Shown: positions 26,068-33,970, numbered from the stretch's first letter. The stretch: 37,649 nt of DNA from Psychroflexus sp. MES1-P1E (GCF_002836055.1 NZ_PJBS01000147.1:1-37649), one strand, 5' to 3'. The notes: generated from the letters alone by a model not told the origin. Program-made: numbers and translations.

Positions 26068-27702
26068 ATGATAATATTAGCACGTATCCCGGTGTTGCCT
26101 ATAATACTGTTGTTTTCAATCAATGTTTTTACACAAGTTAAAACACCTATTCAAGTAGACTTCCTGATTGGAGAAGGAATTGAGTTGATGTTTCAAACGC
26201 AACATGCTCAATCTTTAGAACTACTCACAGAAGCTCAAAATACAGCTAAAAAAAATCAATTGTATGACCAATTTTTTAGAGCCACTTTGAATATTGGCTC
26301 TAACTATTACATGCTTTCAGATTACGGTGAAGCCCTTCAATATTATTTACAAGCCTACGAAATAGCCATAGAACATTTGGGTTCTCGTCAAGAAATGGCA
26401 GTACTGAACAACGTGGGCGCTCTTTATCTTCATGAACAAGAGCTATCTCAAGCAAAAAAGTACTTTTTAAAAGCTTATAAAAAGGCAAAGCAAATTAAAG
26501 ATGATGACAAAGTAGGATATTATGGGGTAAACTTGGCATTAGTCTCTAATAAAAGGAAAGAGGCAGATTCAGCTCACTTTTATATACAAGAAGCTTTGCC
26601 ATTATTAAGAGACATACCCAATATATTGCTAGTAGGTAAAATGGCACAGGCTGAAATGTTTCTTTTAAAAAAACAATACACTAAATCTGAAGAAATAGCA
26701 TTAAGCTTGTTGCCAGACCTTAAAGACATATCACAAATTGAAAATAAAGTATTCATTTTATTGGTGTTAGCCCAAATTAGCGAGGGCCGAAATAAAATAG
26801 ACAAGGCCTTATATTACGCTACACAGGCCAAAAATGCTAAAGAAGGGTTTGAAAACCGTACCGAGATTTACGATTATCTTTCAGAATTATACGGAAAAAC
26901 AGGAGATTTTGAAAAGGCAATAGCTTATAAAGATTCTGTAATTGTTGCAACAGACTCCCTAAATACAATAAGAAACCGTAAGTTATTTGAAAATGAAAAG
27001 GTAAAATTTCAATTTCAAAATTACCAGCATGAACTTTCTGAAAGCAAAGAAGTGCTAAAACAAGAGCGGCGTTTTTTTTATAGTATAATAAGTATAGCTC
27101 TTTTAGGCATAGTATTTATATTTTGGGTATTTAGAAGTAATTCAATAAAACACAAACAGCGGAAAAAAATTGTAGAATTGGAATTAGTAAAAGAAAAAGG
27201 CGACCATTTACTAATAGAAAAACAATTACGAGAACGAGAAGCACTAGCTTTATTAGAGCAAGAACGGCTTAAAAACGAATTAGAATTAAAAAATAGAAAG
27301 CTCATTGCAAAAGCACTGTACTTATCCAGTAAAAACGACTTAATAGAAGAAGTGATACAATCGATATCGCTACATACTGAAATATCCACCAACCATAGCT
27401 TAAAAAAACAAATTATGGAACTTAAAAAGCACCTTAAAAATGACACGCAATGGGATAGTTTTTTTACCCACTTCGAAGAAATCAACCAAGGTTTTCTGGA
27501 CAGACTTAAAAGTAAACATTCAAAACTCACTTCAAATGACATCCGTTTTATAACATATTTGTATATGAATTTAAGCAATAAAGAGATTGCATCGCTATTA
27601 AATATCACACCTCAATCATGTAGAAAACGAAAAGAACGAATTTCTAATAAGTTAGAGCTTCCATCTGGAATCATGCTTCACGATTATTTATCAAGGATTT
27701 AG
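26068..27702 (+). CDS. membrane-bound TPR / LuxR-type helix-turn-helix regulator
   Basis: 544 residues. A signal-type N-terminus (residues 1-23) is followed by tetratricopeptide repeats over about 30-290 (ALQYYLQAYEIAIEHLG, AVLNNVGALYLHEQELSQAK, YDYLSELYGKTGDFEKAIAY). A membrane helix lies at about 337-355 (FYSIISIALLGIVFIFWVF), then a charged coiled coil (about 365-415). The C-terminal DNA-binding domain is LTSNDIRFITYLYMNLSNKE plus IASLLNITPQSCRKRKERIS. The topology suggests periplasmic sensing passed to a cytoplasmic HTH. The next gene, a T9SS-secreted protein 110 bp downstream, is the obvious candidate target. Both lie within the duplicated-end insert. Confidence 0.85.
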   Translation: MIILARIPVLPIILLFSINVFTQVKTPIQVDFLIGEGIELMFQTQHAQSLELLTEAQNTAKKNQLYDQFFRATLNIGSNYYMLSDYGEALQYYLQAYEIAIEHLGSRQEMAVLNNVGALYLHEQELSQAKKYFLKAYKKAKQIKDDDKVGYYGVNLALVSNKRKEADSAHFYIQEALPLLRDIPNILLVGKMAQAEMFLLKKQYTKSEEIALSLLPDLKDISQIENKVFILLVLAQISEGRNKIDKALYYATQAKNAKEGFENRTEIYDYLSELYGKTGDFEKAIAYKDSVIVATDSLNTIRNRKLFENEKVKFQFQNYQHELSESKEVLKQERRFFYSIISIALLGIVFIFWVFRSNSIKHKQRKKIVELELVKEKGDHLLIEKQLREREALALLEQERLKNELELKNRKLIAKALYLSSKNDLIEEVIQSISLHTEISTNHSLKKQIMELKKHLKNDTQWDSFFTHFEEINQGFLDRLKSKHSKLTSNDIRFITYLYMNLSNKEIASLLNITPQSCRKRKERISNKLELPSGIMLHDYLSRI

Positions 27703-27708
27703 CCTACG

Positions 27709-27787
27709 TGTCACGTTTATAATTGAGAAATGTCACGAAATGTCCCACCCTATTTTTACTAGAAAACGGTATTTGTATCTAAATTTG
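27709..27787 (+). promoter_or_regulatory. repeat-containing promoter of the T9SS Asp-box gene
   Basis: TGTCACG occurs at 27709-27715 and 27731-27737, and the related TGTCCCA at 27741-27747; the last two are preceded by AAA, forming a 10-bp tandem unit. A -7 element TAAATTTG follows at 27780-27787, 25 bp before the next ATG. The repeats are 32-70 bp upstream of the -7, where an activator would bind. The adjacent HTH protein is the likely one, by inference. Confidence 0.45.
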
Positions 27788-27812
27788 CCGATAAATCTAT
27801 AATACATATTAA

Positions 27813-30152
27813 ATGAAAAGAACAGCTACTATATTAATGATTCTATTTTGCATCTTAGTATTTCAAAACGTTTTTGCTCAAGTAGAGTTTGAAGGCAACA
27901 CCAGCTTTGGACAATTATTTGATGTAACCTATAGCGAAACACAGCAGGATATTATTTATGCTCGTACAGTTACCAACCATATCGTTACATCTACTGATGG
28001 CGGTGCTACCTGGGGAATTTTATATTCTCAACCTTTTGATGATACGTATTCTAGAATAAAGGATCTTAAGCTTATGAATAACGGATCTACTCTAAGTTTT
28101 ATTATTCATGCGGAAGGCACAGTCTTCAACGCTATTGCGTTGTACGACATTGATACAGCAACCATTACGCGAACCTATTCGACACCAAATTCAACTGAGG
28201 TGGACATAATAATCCAATCATATGACATTCTAGATTCTAACAACGATATCGCAATAATGCATACGACCTTTATTAATACAGGAGAATTTACCACTGAAGT
28301 ATTTTACACCTTTGATGGAGGGAAACGATGGGGATCTATCTATTTAAATACTGATCATGATAATGTACATCTTAATAATGTGGCTATTTCACCAACAAAC
28401 GGCGACAAATTATTCTTGATGCGTGCTATAGGTCCAAGTAGTGTGTTTGGAGGTTTGTTTTTTTCTACCGATGGTGGCCAAACATGGGAACAAAAAATAC
28501 CCGGAAACGTTTATAGGTCAATTGCTTTCAACCCAAGTAACGCAGATGACATTTTGTTAGGAACAGGGCGTGGTTTTTTTGCTACCCATGTAGAAAATTT
28601 ATATCGTTCATTAGATGGAGGTGACAGTTGGAATATTGTGCCCATTACCTGGACATCACTATCTTCAAATAGTATTGATGCCATTGAATTTAATCCTACA
28701 AACACAAATGAAATTATTCTGTTGGAAGAAAACGAAATCGTGATTTCTTCAGATAACGGCGCTACATGGCAAAACTATGTTAGGACTGCAATTGATACAG
28801 AAGACTATTATAATGGCTTGACAGCTTCCTATAACCCGTTTGAGCTTGATAAAATAATAATTAGTACAAACTTTTATCCATTTTTATTAGAAAATGGAGG
28901 AGCTACAATAACAAAGTTAGAAAATCCTTTTATTAACACTACAGGCACAATTGCCTCATTCACTTCAGATACTGAAAACCACATATATTACGGTTTACGT
29001 TCAGGCTACATTCATAAAAACCTACAAACAAATACGGAAGAAGAATACGGCTTACGATCATTAAATCAAAACTCTGGTTCTCCTGCAAAAGTATTTGCAG
29101 ATCCTGTAGTAGTCGGACGTGTTTTTACTGATGGTAGTTCCTTTCCTAATTCTTATATACTTGTAAGTAACGATCATGGAGCTAATGTAAGTTTAGCGAA
29201 ATCAGCCCCGTTTATTTTGAATCTTACTGATGTGTCTACACCAGTTACAAACCCGAATATCAGCTGGGTGTCGGCAGGGTTAGATCTATTCAAAATAGAT
29301 CTTACTGACATGGAAAATATAGTCGATACTTATGTCCCTGTACCACTAGGGGGCGAGTTAGTTAATGCGGTGCAGGTGGACAGTGAGGAAGCTACAAATG
29401 TCTATATTGCACAGAGTGCGAATTTTTATAAATCATCGGATGAAGGTGCCACTTGGGAAATTTCTACCATTGGTTTAGAAGATTTAGATTCTAGGAATGA
29501 TAGAATATTAAATATTGAACAAAACCCATTAAATCCCAATCAATTAATGATAGCCACCACAAATGGTATCTATTTATCCGAAAACAAGGGTGACACGTGG
29601 AATTTCATTTCTTCTGAATTTACAAACAATATTGCTTTTTCAACAATCAATCAAGATTATATCGTAGCCACCACACATTATTCTGATGGATTTGATATTC
29701 CGTTACCAGTAGGAAGACCAAAAATCATCTTCAGTAGTGATATGGGAGCAACTTGGGAAGAAATATCGACAGAAATGTTAGATCATCCTTTTACCGAAAC
29801 ATCGACTTTTAGTTTTTCTGATCAAGAAGTAAATGTATACTTTGGTGTACAAGATTTAGGACCCATAAAATACAATATTAGCTTTACTACACTGTCAGTA
29901 GTAGATCCTGATTTACTTGAAAACAATACGGTTGATTTGTTCCCTAACCCAACTAAAGATAGTTTTTCAGTAAGAAGTCGCAACAGCATAGAGGAAATAA
30001 GTATTTACAATATGAATGGACAACAGATTAGAGAAGTTCGTTACACCACCAACCAAGAAATCAATATAAGCGATTTAGCAAATGGAATTTACATCGTAAA
30101 AGTAAAAACATCAGAGGCCATTCTGTTTAAACGAATGATAAAAGCAAATTAA
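27813..30152 (+). CDS. T9SS-exported Asp-box (BNR/sortilin-like) repeat protein
   Basis: 779 residues. The signal peptide ends near residue 23 (FQNVFAQ). At least eight Asp-box motifs (S-x-D-x-G-x-x-W type) are visible: STDGGATWG, TFDGGKRWG, STDGGQTWE, SLDGGDSWN, SSDNGATWQ, SSDEGATWE, SENKGDTWN and SSDMGATWE. This indicates one or two beta-propellers of the sialidase/sortilin type. The last 75 residues are a T9SS type A sorting domain (VDLFPNPTKDSFSV, ISIYNMNGQQI, ANGIYIVKVKT). No sialidase active-site arginine triad is evident, so a binding or adhesive role is as likely as catalysis. It is exported and probably surface-attached. Confidence 0.88.
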   Translation: MKRTATILMILFCILVFQNVFAQVEFEGNTSFGQLFDVTYSETQQDIIYARTVTNHIVTSTDGGATWGILYSQPFDDTYSRIKDLKLMNNGSTLSFIIHAEGTVFNAIALYDIDTATITRTYSTPNSTEVDIIIQSYDILDSNNDIAIMHTTFINTGEFTTEVFYTFDGGKRWGSIYLNTDHDNVHLNNVAISPTNGDKLFLMRAIGPSSVFGGLFFSTDGGQTWEQKIPGNVYRSIAFNPSNADDILLGTGRGFFATHVENLYRSLDGGDSWNIVPITWTSLSSNSIDAIEFNPTNTNEIILLEENEIVISSDNGATWQNYVRTAIDTEDYYNGLTASYNPFELDKIIISTNFYPFLLENGGATITKLENPFINTTGTIASFTSDTENHIYYGLRSGYIHKNLQTNTEEEYGLRSLNQNSGSPAKVFADPVVVGRVFTDGSSFPNSYILVSNDHGANVSLAKSAPFILNLTDVSTPVTNPNISWVSAGLDLFKIDLTDMENIVDTYVPVPLGGELVNAVQVDSEEATNVYIAQSANFYKSSDEGATWEISTIGLEDLDSRNDRILNIEQNPLNPNQLMIATTNGIYLSENKGDTWNFISSEFTNNIAFSTINQDYIVATTHYSDGFDIPLPVGRPKIIFSSDMGATWEEISTEMLDHPFTETSTFSFSDQEVNVYFGVQDLGPIKYNISFTTLSVVDPDLLENNTVDLFPNPTKDSFSVRSRNSIEEISIYNMNGQQIREVRYTTNQEINISDLANGIYIVKVKTSEAILFKRMIKAN

Positions 30153-30233
30153 GGCAAAAGAACAATTAATTAATAGCAGATTATGTTTTCTATTTTAAAA
30201 GGCAAATAAATGGTGAAATAGTTGTTCTAAAAT

Positions 30234-30282
30234 TGGCAAACAAACGGTATATAGGCAAGAGTAACTTAAAACGCCGTTGCCA
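30234..30282 (+). other. possible attC-like hairpin after the Asp-box gene
   Basis: GGCAAACAAACGG (30235-30247) faces CCGTTGCC (30274-30281) across about 26 nt, giving GGCAA/TTGCC and AACGG/CCGTT complementarity. It recalls cassette-end repeats but is less regular than the sites at 33172 and 33912. The rest of 30153-30484 is AT-rich, with a TTTTAAACGTTTAAAA palindrome near 30323. Confidence 0.3.
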
Positions 30283-30484
30283 TTGTCGGAATAAATTATG
30301 AGAGATTAAAATTTTCCTTTAAGTTTTAAACGTTTAAAAACGAAACATAACGAAATTATGTGTTTAGCTGGGCAAGTTTGTGAAATTTGTTACATTATAG
30401 AAAAAGGTTGTTATAAGACAATATTTACTCAAATAACACTTCTCACCTTTGTTCTTTCAACAATACAAATCAAAGTTTAAAAAA

Positions 30485-30673
30485 ATGAAAAGAGCAAAAA
30501 AGATTAGCACAACGTTGTTTTTACTGTTATTTACATGTGTAATGGTGAATGCACAGGAGAAGACAACCAACAAGGCCTATATTTCATTCTATTCAGAGCT
30601 TGATGCAATAAAATCGGAGAATTTTAATGTGACAAGTCGACTGAACATGGATACTGGTACAATTATATATTAA
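30485..30673 (+). pseudogene. 5' fragment of a secreted-protein gene cut by an insertion sequence
   Basis: 63 codons. A clean signal peptide (MKRAKKISTTLFLLLFTCVM, then VNAQ) is followed by about 35 mature residues (NKAYISFYSELDAIKSENFN). It stops 12-30 bp before the left part of an IS4-family element. The rest of the gene is not found in the window, so the IS or the later rearrangement removed it. ATG at 30485 is chosen because the signal peptide begins there. The original family cannot be told. Confidence 0.55.
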
Positions 30674-30684
30674 GTACCAATAGC

Positions 30685-31105
30685 GTCCTAAACGTTTAAA
30701 AAAGAGAAGGAAATTTTTGTTCCTCAAAGTTTACCTTTGAGGTGCACCACAAAAACCCTTCTCTGATGATAAATATAACGTTGTTTTCTCAAATAATCTC
30801 AAAATTAGATATATCAAAATTTAAAAAACTGGTCAAGTCGCACCAAAGTGACAAGCATCAAAAAGGGTTTGACAGTTGGTCGCACCTAGTCTCAATGCTA
30901 TTCTGCCAGTTTGCCAAAAGTCAATCCCTGCGGGACATAAGCAACGGCCTGCGCTCTGCAACCGGTAATCTCAACCATTTAGGGATGCTTAAAGCCCCCT
31001 CAAAATCCACGGTCGGTTATCAAAACAAAAATAGAAGCTGGGAGCTTTTCAGGGATTATTATTACGTCCTGTTGGAAAGTCTGGGACAGCAGGCCCATAT
31101 GAAGC
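30685..31105 (+). mobile_element. left part of an IS4-family (DUF4372-type) insertion sequence
   Basis: Comprises the leader hairpin and the first 113 codons (30766-31105) of the transposase. The protein begins MINITLFSQIISKLDISKFK and has the DUF4372 N-terminal pattern DKHQKGFDSWSHLVSMLFCQ, LRDISNGLRSATGNLNHLGM and APSKSTVGYQNKNRSWELF. It breaks off at about residue 113 (LGQQAHMKR), where the sequence changes abruptly into the duplicated lipoprotein 3' end. The DDE catalytic domain and right end are missing, so it is inactive. The element's base composition is more GC-rich than its surroundings. The exact left end is approximate. Confidence 0.8.
30703..30764 (+). other. long hairpin in the IS leader, just before the transposase start
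   Basis: Three nested complementary segments form one imperfect hairpin: AGAGAAGG/CCTTCTCT (30703-30710, 30757-30764), TTTTTGT/ACAAAAA (30714-30720, 30749-30755) and CCTCAAAG/CTTTGAGG (30722-30729, 30735-30742) around a 5-nt loop. The transposase ATG is at 30766. Such a structure would hide the ribosome-binding region in read-through transcripts. Confidence 0.7.
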
Positions 31106-31352
31106 GGACGTTGAATCTACAGTAAACGAAACCGAAAAATCCACAGTTAATTTCAAATTGATTACGCCGGGGTCTTACTTTATAAGATTGGTATATGATA
31201 AAAACGCCAATGGGAAATGGGATACAGGAAACTTTCTGAAGAGGGTAAATCCCGAACCTGTCCTCTACGAAGCACAGCCAGTTGAAATTCGCGCCAATTG
31301 GGATGTGCAGTTAAGTATTACTCTATATTAGAATAGTCATGTCCAATTAGAC
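31106..31352 (+). pseudogene. 247-bp direct repeat, right copy: 3' fragment of the Ig-like lipoprotein gene
   Basis: Matches 25178-25424 without gaps; six substitutions. Five of the six are synonymous in the lipoprotein frame, and the only amino-acid change (Tyr to Asn) is near the fusion to the IS. The fragment lacks any start and is not expressed as a lipoprotein. Confidence 0.95.
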
Positions 31353-31420
31353 TATAAAATGGCTGTATTACAATACATAAGACTTGATGTGTGATTTGTC
31401 CATTTTAAGCGCCAATTGGA

Positions 31421-31666
31421 TTATAGGGGATAGGTGAAGGACAAATTGGTATTACTCACGAGTTCAAGTGGTAGGGCATAATTCCGTTTTAAAACTCCAT
31501 TGATTTCTACTGTTTCTTTTTGCAGATGCTTGTGATAGTGGTTTTTACAATAAATAGGACACATGACCTTATCCGATTTGCCGATGGTTGTTTTCTCACC
31601 TATGTTGTATTTATTTTTCACAACTTCTCCATTAGGACATAACTTTAGGCTATCCGTTCTTAACGG
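31421..31666 (-). pseudogene. unrecognised gene fragment with paired cysteine motifs
   Basis: An open stretch of 81 codons bounded upstream by a stop; the only start in its track is GTG at 31621. It reads TDSLKLCPNGEVVKNKYNIG, then KVMCPIYCKNHYHKH and a C-terminus LPLELVSNTNLSFTYPL. The C-P-N-G and C-P-x-x-C pairs could form a small metal or disulfide site. It looks like the C-terminal part of a larger protein; I do not recognise the family. From 31667 to about 31750 nothing is seen. Confidence 0.4.
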
Positions 31667-31784
31667 TTAAGTACCTTTAAATATTTAAAAAAGTAGTTTT
31701 ATAAGTTCTGTTTTAACTAATTTAGGTAATCAAGGTATGACTTATTTATGACTAAAAAAAACGAAAGCAGCTAAAGATCAAAGT

Positions 31785-32039
31785 ATGTATAGAAAAGCAG
31801 TGAAAGACACTAATAGTAAGCTTTTGAGTATCCCATACACTTTACGTCATAGTTTTGCCACACACCTTATGGAACGGGGGACAAGTTTAAGACATATCCA
31901 AGCCGCTTTAGGTCATAATAGCTCAAAAACGACGGAGATTTATACCAGAGTTTTAGCGATGAATAGCAAAACAATAAAAAGTCCATTGGATACTATGTAT
32001 GAAAGTGTTAGTTTAGATGGAAATAAAACAACGTTCTAA
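31785..32039 (+). pseudogene. 3' remnant of a tyrosine recombinase (integrase)
   Basis: 84 codons carry only the catalytic C-terminus: [20 protein letters not shown] with the Arg and His of the R-H-x-x-H box, then [20 protein letters not shown] with the nucleophile Tyr. The tail [14 protein letters not shown] is typical of Bacteroidota XerC/IntI-like recombinases. The N-terminal core-binding domain and the first catalytic Arg are missing upstream; the frame is open for a few more codons (to about 31760) without a start. It is too short to be active. It directly precedes the attC-like array. Confidence 0.8.
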
Positions 32040-32046
32040 ATAGATA

Positions 32047-32093
32047 TATACCCTATACTGAAGATTTGAATAGGGTTTATACGGATGTTAGCC
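32047..32093 (+). other. attC-like site 1 (less regular), left boundary of the RES unit
   Basis: A hairpin TATACCCTAT (32047-32056) / ATAGGGTTTATA (32070-32081, one bulged T) is followed by GTTAGCC at 32087-32093. The outer TAAC partner is not clear. GTTAGCCCTA here is the exact reverse complement of TAGGGCTAAC at 33166-33175, just after the next gene. Confidence 0.45.
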
Positions 32094-32103
32094 CTAATTA
32101 TTT

Positions 32104-33168
32104 ATGAAGATATCCGAACTATATAGAGACCCTTTTTTCACTTTACCCAAACAGCCAAAAGCAAACGAAAACTTTGAGGAATTTGTAAAAAATGAACTTG
32201 AGTCTTTCAAGTCAAAAATCAAACAAATAAAAAGTCTTGAGGAGCTACCCTTTGATCTTAGTCAAATTAACAATAGACAGGTACATTTAATCAAAAATAT
32301 AAATGAAGCTATTTACAATTACCTGAATGGTAAACCTGCTGAGGCATTTAATAAGTTAAAAGAAGGGTTACAAGGCTCTGAAAAAAACTTTAGACGATTA
32401 TTAAATATCAGAGAGTTTAAAAGAGAAACAGACTTTTATAGACTACGTTACAATGAGAGCAATAAAGTTTATTCAAAGCAGAATTTCTTTCACATTCCAT
32501 TTGAACTGAGAGGAAAAGTAAAAACACAAAGGTTCAGTATTCCAGGCTTTCCTTCTTTGTATTTAGGTAACTCAGTTTATGTGTGTTGGGAGGAACTCAA
32601 TCGACCCAACATTAGTCATTTTCAAGGTGTAAGATTAAGCAATATTGAAACGGTTAATGTGATTGACCTTTCCCCGCCTAAAGAACTTGAACTAGAGTCT
32701 TTTTATAATTATCTAATGGTTTGGCCTCTGATATTTGCATCTTCTATAAAAGTAAGTAATCCAAATGATGACTTTAAACCTGAGTACATTATTCCTCAAT
32801 TACTTTTACAATATGTTAGGGAAGACTCAAGCATAGATGGAATTTCTTATCAAACAACTCATATTAATTTCAATGAAAGTCTTTCAGAAGGAGAGTTTCT
32901 AAATCTCGTTTTACCTGTAAAAACAAACTCAATTAAAGGATTATGCAAAAGTTTAACGGAAATGTTTCTGATTACAGAAGCAAATTCTTATCAATTGCAT
33001 AATATCGCAACTGAAGGAGCACCATTTTACACATCTAAAGAAGACGGAATGCAGACTAATGTCAATAAAATTGAACTAGTAAAAGGAAGAGCCACTGGAT
33101 ATAAAATATCTTCACTTTGTGAACTTGAAGGTACATTGCAAAAAATGGACTTATTAAAAATAAACTAG
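32104..33168 (+). CDS. RES-domain protein with a helical N-terminal extension
   Basis: 354 residues. Residues 1-105 are mostly helical and charged, with no recognised domain. A RES domain covers about 110-280. FYRLR (111-115) and RFSIPGFPSLYLGNS (143-157) give the conserved Arg and Ser, CWEEL (161-165) gives the Glu, and PQLLLQYVREDSSIDGISYQ (231-250) is the typical later segment. RES proteins resemble ADP-ribosyltransferases, and in RES-Xre toxin-antitoxin pairs they break down NAD+. No Xre antitoxin gene is adjacent, and the N-terminal extension is unlike the short toxins, so function is open. It begins 14 bp after GTTAGCC and is followed by an attC-like site. Confidence 0.75.
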   Translation: MKISELYRDPFFTLPKQPKANENFEEFVKNELESFKSKIKQIKSLEELPFDLSQINNRQVHLIKNINEAIYNYLNGKPAEAFNKLKEGLQGSEKNFRRLLNIREFKRETDFYRLRYNESNKVYSKQNFFHIPFELRGKVKTQRFSIPGFPSLYLGNSVYVCWEELNRPNISHFQGVRLSNIETVNVIDLSPPKELELESFYNYLMVWPLIFASSIKVSNPNDDFKPEYIIPQLLLQYVREDSSIDGISYQTTHINFNESLSEGEFLNLVLPVKTNSIKGLCKSLTEMFLITEANSYQLHNIATEGAPFYTSKEDGMQTNVNKIELVKGRATGYKISSLCELEGTLQKMDLLKIN

Positions 33169-33171
33169 GGC

Positions 33172-33218
33172 TAACAAAAAATAAACCCAAGCTAACGCCA
33201 GTGTTTATTTAAACGTTA
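33172..33218 (+). other. attC-like site 2, after the RES gene
   Basis: Outer TAAC (33172-33175) pairs with GTTA (33215-33218); inner AAATAAAC (33179-33186) pairs perfectly with GTTTATTT (33203-33210). Spacers are 3 and 4 nt, the loop 16 nt. The right side TTTATTTAAACGTTA (33204-33218) is identical to 33943-33957 in site 3. The order of nested arms is that of R''-L''...L'-R' in integron attC sites. The AT-only stem argues against a terminator. Confidence 0.65.
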
Positions 33219-33224
33219 ACTGCA

Positions 33225-33934
33225 ATGACACGATATCTATTATTAAAAATATTAACCCTACAAAGCCTTTTTTGTTTTGGTCAGTATTATGGTGACGAGG
33301 AAGTGCATCGTGAGGATTTGTCTGGACTGAAGACTTAATTTTGAATTATTCAGGCAACTATATTTTTGGGTTTTCAGAGGGTGAGTCTGAATTAATGCTA
33401 GTGATTGCTGATTCAATTGTAGTTGCACAGGTGCACACATTTTACTGGCAAGGAGAAATACTAAAAGACTCTATTTTTAATTTTAACAATGCTAAAATTG
33501 AGGGATCGAACTTTTATTGTGATGAAACCTCAGGTTCATTCTCAAGCTACAATAGACCAAGCGAGTTTCATAATGGACTTTTAATTTTAAATCCTTGGAC
33601 TTACGAATTTTGTTCTGGCGGTGAGTATGGCAGCTACATAGATGAATTATATGTTAATGGCGATTATCCTGAAGTATCATTAACAGTCATCAGAGAACAG
33701 GAACTTCAAAAACTAGCTTCAAAAGAACTGAAATTAATGCGGAATGAAATTTTTGCTCGGTACGGATATATGTTCAGAGAAGGTGGAGAAATGGAAGCAC
33801 ACTTTTCAAGCAAAAAATGGTATGAACCAAAATGCAAAAATGTTGATTCGTTTCTTACGGTTATTGAATTGTTAAATATTGAACTGATTAAAAAAGTAGA
33901 AAAAAAGCAGTTAACACCAAATAAAACCCATTGA
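33225..33934 (+). pseudogene. YARHG-domain secreted protein, frameshifted
   Basis: A start at 33225 gives a signal peptide (MTRYLLLKILTLQSLFCFGQ) and runs to a stop at about 33338 (EDLSGLKT). A second frame, already open there, continues LILNYSGNYIFGFSEGESEL to 33934, so one base change near 33325-33335 splits a protein of about 235 residues. The C-terminal 60 residues are a YARHG domain: KLMRNEIFARYGYMFREGGE, FSSKKWYEP, LTVIELLNIELI. YARHG is an extracellular domain of unknown role. The start lies 10 bp after GTTA of attC-like site 2, and the 3' end runs into site 3. Confidence 0.7.
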
Positions 33935-33957
33935 AAACGGTTTTTATTTAAACGTTA
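33912..33957 (+). other. attC-like site 3, overlapping the end of the YARHG gene
   Basis: Outer TAAC (33912-33915) / GTTA (33954-33957); inner AAATAAAA (33919-33926) pairs perfectly with TTTTATTT (33942-33949). Spacers are 3 and 4 nt, the loop 15 nt: the same geometry as site 2 and the same 15-nt right side. It lies 739 bp after site 2, with one gene between. Confidence 0.65.
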
Positions 33958-33970
33958 GTAACAAGCAGAG

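Noticed and set aside
33172-33957. attC-like sites 2 and 3 as simple terminators
   Set aside because: The stems are almost purely A-T with 15-16 nt loops and lack a G-C core. Conserved outer TAAC/GTTA and identical spacing are not terminator features.
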